From contig CAZRQU010000004.1 in NCBI GenBank assembly GCA_964602485.1, positions 1 to 63,587 on the forward strand: a stretch of 63,587 nt of DNA, in the 5' to 3' direction. This stretch comes from WJLG01 sp964602485 (GTDB lineage: Bacteria; Patescibacteriota; Patescibacteriia; Patescibacteriales; WJLG01). The stretch's first letter is position 1. The number at the start of each line of letters is the position of its first letter. The position numbers were made by a program, and so were the translations under genes. Below are positions 59,253-63,587 of this stretch, piece after piece. Under the pieces are notes generated by a model, which saw only the letters and a list, made by a program, of their open reading frames with translations, was not told where the DNA came from and made no database searches.

Positions 59253-59255
59253 TTA

Positions 59256-59284
59256 TTGACAACCATTTGTTTAAGGTTTAATAT
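59256..59284 (+). promoter_or_regulatory. Promoter of the leucine-leader transcript
   Basis: TTGACA (59256-59261), 17 bases, TAATAT (59279-59284). The leader ATG starts 8 bases after the -10 box. Confidence 0.85.
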
Positions 59285-59292
59285 ATATTCAT

Positions 59293-59376
59293 ATGATACA
59301 AATCGCCAAAAAAGAATTATTGTTGAGCTTGTTGTTGGACCTGCCTAGTCCCGGTGGTTTGTTTATTGATACCTAA
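59293..59376 (+). CDS. Leucine-rich leader peptide (attenuator)
   Basis: A 27-residue peptide with eight Leu, seven of them within codons 9-17 ('KELLLSLLLDL'). It follows a consensus promoter with a short 5' end and precedes a terminator and the isopropylmalate synthase gene. The peptide plays the same role as leuL: ribosome stalling at Leu codons when leucyl-tRNA is short allows read-through. Confidence 0.92.
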   Translation: MIQIAKKELLLSLLLDLPSPGGLFIDT

Positions 59377-59430
59377 AAGATCTTATATAGAGAAAGAACC
59401 GCCTGGGATATATCAGGCGGTTCTTTTTTT
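59349..59430 (+). promoter_or_regulatory. Leucine attenuator (antiterminator/terminator)
   Basis: In the leader, TCCCGGTGGTT (59349-59359) can pair with AACCGCCTGGGA (59397-59408) over 11 bp with one bulge. The latter overlaps the terminator stem AAAGAACCGCCTG (59393-59405) with CAGGCGGTTCTTT (59414-59426), followed by seven T. The two folds exclude each other. Confidence 0.85.
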
Positions 59431-59479
59431 GTGTGAAATATGTTCTTTGTCAATATTAAAACCAAAAAAGGAGGCTGTT

Positions 59480-61159
59480 TTGCATTACTGTTACCCAAAC
59501 CCAGGGCCAATACCTGACTTTAAAAGACAATGGCCTGATGAAAAGATCGTTTCTTGTCCTGCTCTGTGTTCGGTCGATCTGCGCGATGGCAACCAGGCTT
59601 TACCCAAGCCGATGACCGTAGAAGAAAAGTTGGAGTATTTCCAAATATTGGTCGCTTTGGGCTTCAAGGAGATAGAGGTTGGTTTTCCTTCCGCCAGTCA
59701 GGAGGATTATGAGCTGGTTCGACTCTTGATAGAAGGAAGTCATATTCCTGACGATGTAAGGATCGGGGTGTTGACCCAGTGTCGAGAGAAATTGATCAAG
59801 CGCACTTTCAATTCCCTTAAGGGGGTAAAAAAGGCGACGGTCCATGCTTATATCGCTTCATCTGATCTGCATATCGAGAAAGTTTTTTTCTCGTGCCGGG
59901 ATAAGGTGATCGATAAAGCAGTATTCTATACCGACTTGATCAGTTCATTGGTTCAGAAGCAAAAAGGATCTGATATCCACTATCAATTCTCTCCTGAAGA
60001 GTTCTCTGATTCGGATGTGGATTTTGTTATTCGCCTTTGCTCTAAGGTTTTTGAAGCTTGGGGTAGGTCGACTTCTGACGAGCCGATGATCATCAATCTT
60101 CCGGCTACTGTCGAGAGGGTGATGCCTAATCAGTTCGCTGATATGGTGGAATATTTCTGCCGTAATTTTCCAGCCAGGGAAAAAGTTGTGGTTTCGGTAC
60201 ATTGTCACAATGATCAGGGGATGGCTGAGGCAGCCACTGAACTGGCCTTGCTGGCCGGAGCTGATCGGGTAGAAGGCGACCTGTTGGGCAACGGTGAACG
60301 TCCGGGCAATGTTTCTTTGATCACTTTGGCCGGTAATCTCCATTCTCGAGGTATTGATACCGGGTTGAAGGTAGGCTCCTTTTCAGAAGTAGCTAAAAGA
60401 GCTTCCAAGCTAATCGGAATTCCTATTCCGGAAAGAGCGCCTTATGTGGGAGAATTGGTCTATTCTTCTTTTTCCGGATCGCATCAAGACGCTATCAGGA
60501 AGGGATTGAAAGAGCTTGGAAAAGAAAAGGACGGAGTTGTCCTTTGGAAGGCTCCTTATCTTTTCGGGCGTCCGGAAGATTTTGGCCGCGGCCACAAGAA
60601 TTTGATCCGGATAAATTCCCAGTCCGGGAAAGGAGGAGTTCGATATGTACTGGAGGCAGACCATGGAATAGAGTTGCCGGACGAGATCGCTGAAGAGATG
60701 AGGGATGCAATTCAGCTTAATGCCGACTCCAAGAAGGCTGAAATAAGCAGTCGTGAAGTTTTTGAGGTTTTTGAAAAGGTGTACCTTGACCCAGAAGGAC
60801 CTTTCAAACTTGAGCGTTATTGGCCTCATCCGGACGAAGAGGACCCTGATAATATCACTCGCGGAAAAGCGATCATTTCTATGGATGGTCAAAAAAAGAT
60901 CCTTTACGGAAGAGGCAATGGCCCGATAGATGCTTTTGTGCAAGCCATATCGGGCGAGGTTGATCTTTCTTTCGAAGTGTCCGGCCTCAAGGAGTATTCC
61001 ACTTCCAAAGGCAAGGATGCCTCGGCCATTGCTTATGTTCAGGTAAAGGTTAATGGCAATGGTTTGTTTTGGGGAGCTGGTCTGGGCACCAGTATAGACC
61101 AGGCAGCCACACATGCCACTATGGCAGCCATCAACAGGGCTTGCCGGGCGTATTCTTAA
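59480..61159 (+). CDS. leuA: 2-isopropylmalate synthase
   Basis: 559 residues from TTG at 59480, chosen because AAAGGAGG ends 5 bases upstream and homology starts there. HMGL-like barrel: 'LCSVDLRDGNQALPKPMTVE' (Asp33) and 'VHCHNDQGMAEAATELALLA' (metal His241 and His243), with 'GNGERPGNVSLITLAGNLHS'. The C-terminal LeuA_dimer domain runs from about 430. The layout is that of the long, yeast-type IPMS. It condenses acetyl-CoA with 2-oxoisovalerate, the first leucine-specific step. The Leu-rich leader and attenuator upstream support the assignment. Confidence 0.93.
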   Translation: MHYCYPNPGPIPDFKRQWPDEKIVSCPALCSVDLRDGNQALPKPMTVEEKLEYFQILVALGFKEIEVGFPSASQEDYELVRLLIEGSHIPDDVRIGVLTQCREKLIKRTFNSLKGVKKATVHAYIASSDLHIEKVFFSCRDKVIDKAVFYTDLISSLVQKQKGSDIHYQFSPEEFSDSDVDFVIRLCSKVFEAWGRSTSDEPMIINLPATVERVMPNQFADMVEYFCRNFPAREKVVVSVHCHNDQGMAEAATELALLAGADRVEGDLLGNGERPGNVSLITLAGNLHSRGIDTGLKVGSFSEVAKRASKLIGIPIPERAPYVGELVYSSFSGSHQDAIRKGLKELGKEKDGVVLWKAPYLFGRPEDFGRGHKNLIRINSQSGKGGVRYVLEADHGIELPDEIAEEMRDAIQLNADSKKAEISSREVFEVFEKVYLDPEGPFKLERYWPHPDEEDPDNITRGKAIISMDGQKKILYGRGNGPIDAFVQAISGEVDLSFEVSGLKEYSTSKGKDASAIAYVQVKVNGNGLFWGAGLGTSIDQAATHATMAAINRACRAYS

Positions 61160-61170
61160 AAATACGCGTT

Positions 61171-61206
61171 GGGGGGTGATTCGAACACATCATCCCCCTT
61201 TTTATT
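61171..61206 (+). terminator. Rho-independent terminator
   Basis: GGGGGTGAT/ATCATCCCCC stem and six T, 12 bases after the leuA stop. Confidence 0.9.
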
Positions 61207-61250
61207 TTATGTTAAAAGTTTCTCCTTTTGAGCATTTGATGCTTTTGTCC

Positions 61251-61286
61251 AAAAAAAACCGCCTCGAAAATTCGAGGCGGTTTTTG
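61251..61286. terminator. Bidirectional rho-independent terminator
   Basis: ACCGCCTCGA-AAAT-TCGAGGCGGT stem with A8 before and T5 after; it acts for the minus-strand secreted-protein gene and backs up the leuA terminator. Confidence 0.88.
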
Positions 61287-61341
61287 TATTTAGATACATA
61301 TCCAAATTGCATCTCATTTTTCTCCGCTGGAGAAAAGAAGC

Positions 61342-62373
61342 TTAGTAGGTTGGAGTACAAACATACGTAAGAGTATTAGTGTACTCACCTGCTTCTTGCA
61401 ACGCGCTGATCTCAATGGTATAAGCCACGGTAGAAGAACCGACACCAGCGGTTGAACCGTCGGCTGGACCATTGTTGTACATGACCTCTAGCGGATCTGT
61501 TCCGTAGAGGCCTTTGTAATTTCCTGCTCCAAAGGCAGCTCCAGAAAGGGTTGAATCTTCAGCAGTAACACCAAAATGTCCATAGGTGTCCGGATCACTC
61601 AATGATCCAGAAGGACTATCCCATGCCTGGGCGGTGGTAGAGGCCGCTTCACCATCAACAAAAGAATTGATAGTAGCACCGGCATCTGAAGTTAGATCCT
61701 GATCCTGGAATACGGTTACGGAATATCCGTAAGCCGCGTTAGTTGATACTTCTAACCGTTGGCCTAAAGTACTGGAAGAATTCACAGACAAAGTGCCAAA
61801 AGCCAAAGTATCGTAAGTTGAACTACCTGTGGTGGTTACACTGTTGATGACCGTTGAGGTAGCTAGGCCGTCAACATCGAATATCAAGGTTGGGTCAACT
61901 GAAGCGGTGACAACGACATGATCTATTATTGCCACAGCAAAGGAACCTTTTTCGATCTCGGTTCCGTTCTGCTGCCTAGTGTAAGCATCTATCACATAGC
62001 TTCCTCCGGAAGACGGGTTAGTGGTGGTTCCGACAGTGAATGTGTGAGAGCCGGCGGTCAATCCGCCTGCATAGTGACATTCGATCGTGTTGCCGGTACC
62101 GCTAGCCGTTCCTGCTGAAGGACAACCTACATTGCTGGTGGCTATATTCGTGAAATCAGCCGGAAAGACGACTTGAAAATAGCCATTGTTCGGTATGTCC
62201 TGAGTAGTTGAAGCTATAATGGTGTGAGTTACATTAGTGGCGCTAACGTCAGAGTCGCTGAGCGTATCTTCTACGCTTTGGAAATAATCAGCGCGAGCAG
62301 CGAAAGGAGAAACGAGAGCAAAACATACGGCGAGGATCAACCCCACCACAGAGTATCTTTTCAATAGATTCAT
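61342..62373 (-). CDS. Secreted Ser/Thr-rich surface protein (Parcubacteria type)
   Basis: 343 residues. The signal peptide (1-28, 'VCFALVSPFAARA') is followed by Ser/Thr/Gly-rich beta domains: 'DTLSDSDVSATNVTHTIIAS', 'DIPNNGYFQVVFPADF', 'YGYSVTVFQDQDLTSDAGAT'. It ends 'LQEAGEYTNTLTYVCTPTY'. This order is very characteristic of a surface-protein family abundant in Parcubacteria genomes, thought to contribute to the cell surface or S-layer-like coat. It has a long 5' untranslated region with a candidate TATAAT at 62611-62616 (minus strand). Confidence 0.85.
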   Translation of the reverse strand: MNLLKRYSVVGLILAVCFALVSPFAARADYFQSVEDTLSDSDVSATNVTHTIIASTTQDIPNNGYFQVVFPADFTNIATSNVGCPSAGTASGTGNTIECHYAGGLTAGSHTFTVGTTTNPSSGGSYVIDAYTRQQNGTEIEKGSFAVAIIDHVVVTASVDPTLIFDVDGLATSTVINSVTTTGSSTYDTLAFGTLSVNSSSTLGQRLEVSTNAAYGYSVTVFQDQDLTSDAGATINSFVDGEAASTTAQAWDSPSGSLSDPDTYGHFGVTAEDSTLSGAAFGAGNYKGLYGTDPLEVMYNNGPADGSTAGVGSSTVAYTIEISALQEAGEYTNTLTYVCTPTY

Positions 62374-62839
62374 AGGGTTTTGTTTCTGTTTTATGCTTTA
62401 CTCCCTCTCCCCATAAATACACAAGGGGGTGTGCATCTATAGGATAAGGGTAAAATTGTGTGTGCTTCGCTAATATATATGAAATATATATATTCTAACA
62501 ATTCAACACTGCTCGAATTCGGTTGTAAAAAGAACAAATATTCCCCGTTCATTAGAAAAGGGAAGAACTTGCCTGTTCTAGCTTATCCACGCATTATCCA
62601 CTACTTTAATATTATAGCAGTTTTAAGGGGGGTTGAACATATAGTGCTGTTTTTTTCAAGTTCATATCAATATATTGAACTAATTTTAGTAAAATATATA
62701 ACTTAAATATCAGTTTATCACTTATTTTATTAAGCAGCTGATCAGGTTTTTTTAAGAGTAATCCACAAGGGAGTTAAAGAAAGGAATTTGTGCTATAATT
62801 CAACTTAAGAAGACGATTAAATCATAACCATTATTTTTT
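62374..62839. other. 466-base intergenic region with DnaA-box-like direct repeat
   Basis: TTATCCACG (62583-62591) and TTATCCACT (62594-62602) differ by one base each from the DnaA box TTATCCACA and start 11 bases apart; a third TAATCCACA lies at 62759. The region also holds the minus-strand promoter of the secreted-protein gene and a TATAAT-like box near 62793 for the HD gene. An 82-codon frame here has no ribosome site and is not called. Confidence 0.4.
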
Positions 62840-63451
62840 ATGTCAAAGATAAAAAAAATAACTGACTTCATTTATGAGATCGGACAGCTTAAGTACATAC
62901 CTCATGCCGGTATTTACAGGACCGGGGTCAAATATCCTGATACGGTCGGGCAACATGTGGCCCGCGCTTGTCAGATAGGTTATATTTTGGCGGTAATGGA
63001 AGAAGTGGATCCGGAAAGGGTTACCACTATGCTGGCTGTTCATGATAATGCCGAGGCTAGGATAATGGACCAGGACAAGGTTGGCTCCAGATATATAAAT
63101 AAAAAGAAGGGAGAGAAAGAAGCAATAAAGGAGCAAACCGAAGGTTTGGATAAGACGGTTAGGGATAATTTCAGGAAATATTTTGAGGAGACGGAAGAAG
63201 GAACGACCAAAGAAGGGGTAGTAGCCAAAGATGCTGATTGGCTAGAGTTGGCTTTCGCTGCCAGAGAGTTGATCGAGATAGGTTATAAAGAGGCCAAGGT
63301 CTGGGTGGAGAATGTAGAGAAATCTCTAAAGACAAAGTCGGCTAAAAAGATATTAACTGAAGCGAAGAAGACAAGTTTTACTGATTGGTGGAAAGAGTAT
63401 AATGTTTATGAACCTAATGAAGGAAAGAATAAGAAAAAGAAGAGAAAATAA
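62840..63451 (+). CDS. HD-domain phosphohydrolase (YfbR/HDDC2-like)
   Basis: 203 residues. The metal ligands of the HD superfamily are visible: His39 in 'GQHVARACQIGYIL', His68-Asp69 in 'LAVHDNAEARIMD', Glu72, and Asp132 or Asp134 in 'AKDADWLELA'. Small HD proteins of this layout are mostly 5'-nucleotidases acting on (deoxy)nucleoside monophosphates. The C-terminus is a Lys-rich tail. It is the last gene of the window, and a long palindrome follows. Confidence 0.9.
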   Translation: MSKIKKITDFIYEIGQLKYIPHAGIYRTGVKYPDTVGQHVARACQIGYILAVMEEVDPERVTTMLAVHDNAEARIMDQDKVGSRYINKKKGEKEAIKEQTEGLDKTVRDNFRKYFEETEEGTTKEGVVAKDADWLELAFAARELIEIGYKEAKVWVENVEKSLKTKSAKKILTEAKKTSFTDWWKEYNVYEPNEGKNKKKKRK

Positions 63452-63465
63452 GAAGAGGAAGGTTC

Positions 63466-63535
63466 GATCCCCCTAGGACATAAAATAAAAAAGCTGACAT
63501 TCGTTAGCTTTTTTATTTTATGTCCTAGGGGGATT
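63466..63535. repeat. Long near-perfect palindrome (about 33-bp arms)
   Basis: TCCCCCTAGGACATAAAATA and on through AAAAAAGCTGAC (63468-63498) is mirrored by GTTAGCTTTTTTATTTTATG and on through TCCTAGGGGGA (63503-63533), with a 4-base loop. It lies 15 bases after the HD gene and could be a strong bidirectional terminator, a mobile palindromic element or an assembly-end feature. Confidence 0.75.
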
Positions 63536-63587
63536 CCGCCTCGTTCTCGCTTCCGCTCGAACTTCGTTGTCCTGTGCAGAGCCAAGC

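Noticed and set aside
62458..62706. An 82-codon frame in the gap after the secreted protein
   Set aside because: No ribosome site, AT-rich low-complexity product, and it overlaps promoter-like and DnaA-box-like sequence.

Overview
The window reads as a scaffold from a metagenome-assembled genome of an uncultivated bacterium, most likely a member of the Candidate Phyla Radiation (Patescibacteria, Parcubacteria-like). A 10-base run of N joins two contigs near the left end. The lineage is inferred from protein style: a secreted Ser/Thr-rich protein with a 'DTLSDSD'-type start, a cohesin-domain membrane protein, a Gmad2-domain lipoprotein-like protein, a holin-like small membrane protein and a SIS-type phosphoglucose/phosphomannose isomerase are all typical of Parcubacteria. 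It is not proven. Promoters are canonical sigma-70 (TTGACA/17/TATAAT), ribosome binding sites are strong (AAAGGAGG) and TTG starts are used repeatedly.

Region 1 (1-13.7 kb) is a defence island. It holds RadC and a complete type I restriction-modification system: a half-length HsdS, HsdM, a full two-domain HsdS and HsdR. Between HsdM and the full HsdS sit a DUF3800 protein, a TIGR04141/DUF6119-like protein, three unrecognised proteins and a folded element that may be an RNA. Two inverted copies of a dispersed repeat bracket the segment up to hsdR. Region 2 (13.7-22.3 kb) is AT-rich accessory DNA: a Pif1-like helicase, an HNH nuclease, a NERD protein, a pentapeptide-repeat protein, a Nudix hydrolase, an alpha/beta hydrolase and several membrane proteins. 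They are interspersed with copies of a GGGTCAGGTCT / CCCGCAGTCCGCTTCGCGAG repeat and an IS200-type transposase remnant.

Region 3 (22.3-43.5 kb) has higher GC. It carries an HPrK/PEPCK-superfamily protein behind a threonine-rich leader peptide and attenuator, a sugar dehydrogenase, a giant integrase-repeat protein, a GH17 glucanase-like protein, paired lipoproteins that resemble Fibrobacterota proteins, a rubredoxin-hemerythrin pair, a phosphoribosyltransferase-like/NADAR gene pair and glmS. Region 4 (43.5-57 kb) is a core block on the minus strand (LCP protein, Der, Pth, DprA, TopA), plus Lgt, tRNA-Gly and a sugar isomerase. It includes two candidate structured RNAs. Region 5 (57-61.2 kb) encodes citramalate synthase and 2-isopropylmalate synthase. 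Each is preceded by its own leader peptide (isoleucine-rich and leucine-rich) and a mutually exclusive terminator/antiterminator. The window closes with a secreted protein, an HD phosphohydrolase and a long palindrome.

The most notable material is a set of three classical translation-coupled attenuators (Thr, Ile, Leu). The Thr one controls a gene of unknown function. Next come two apparently new structured RNAs at 47.5-47.8 kb and 51.46-51.7 kb, and the PRTase-like/NADAR operon.
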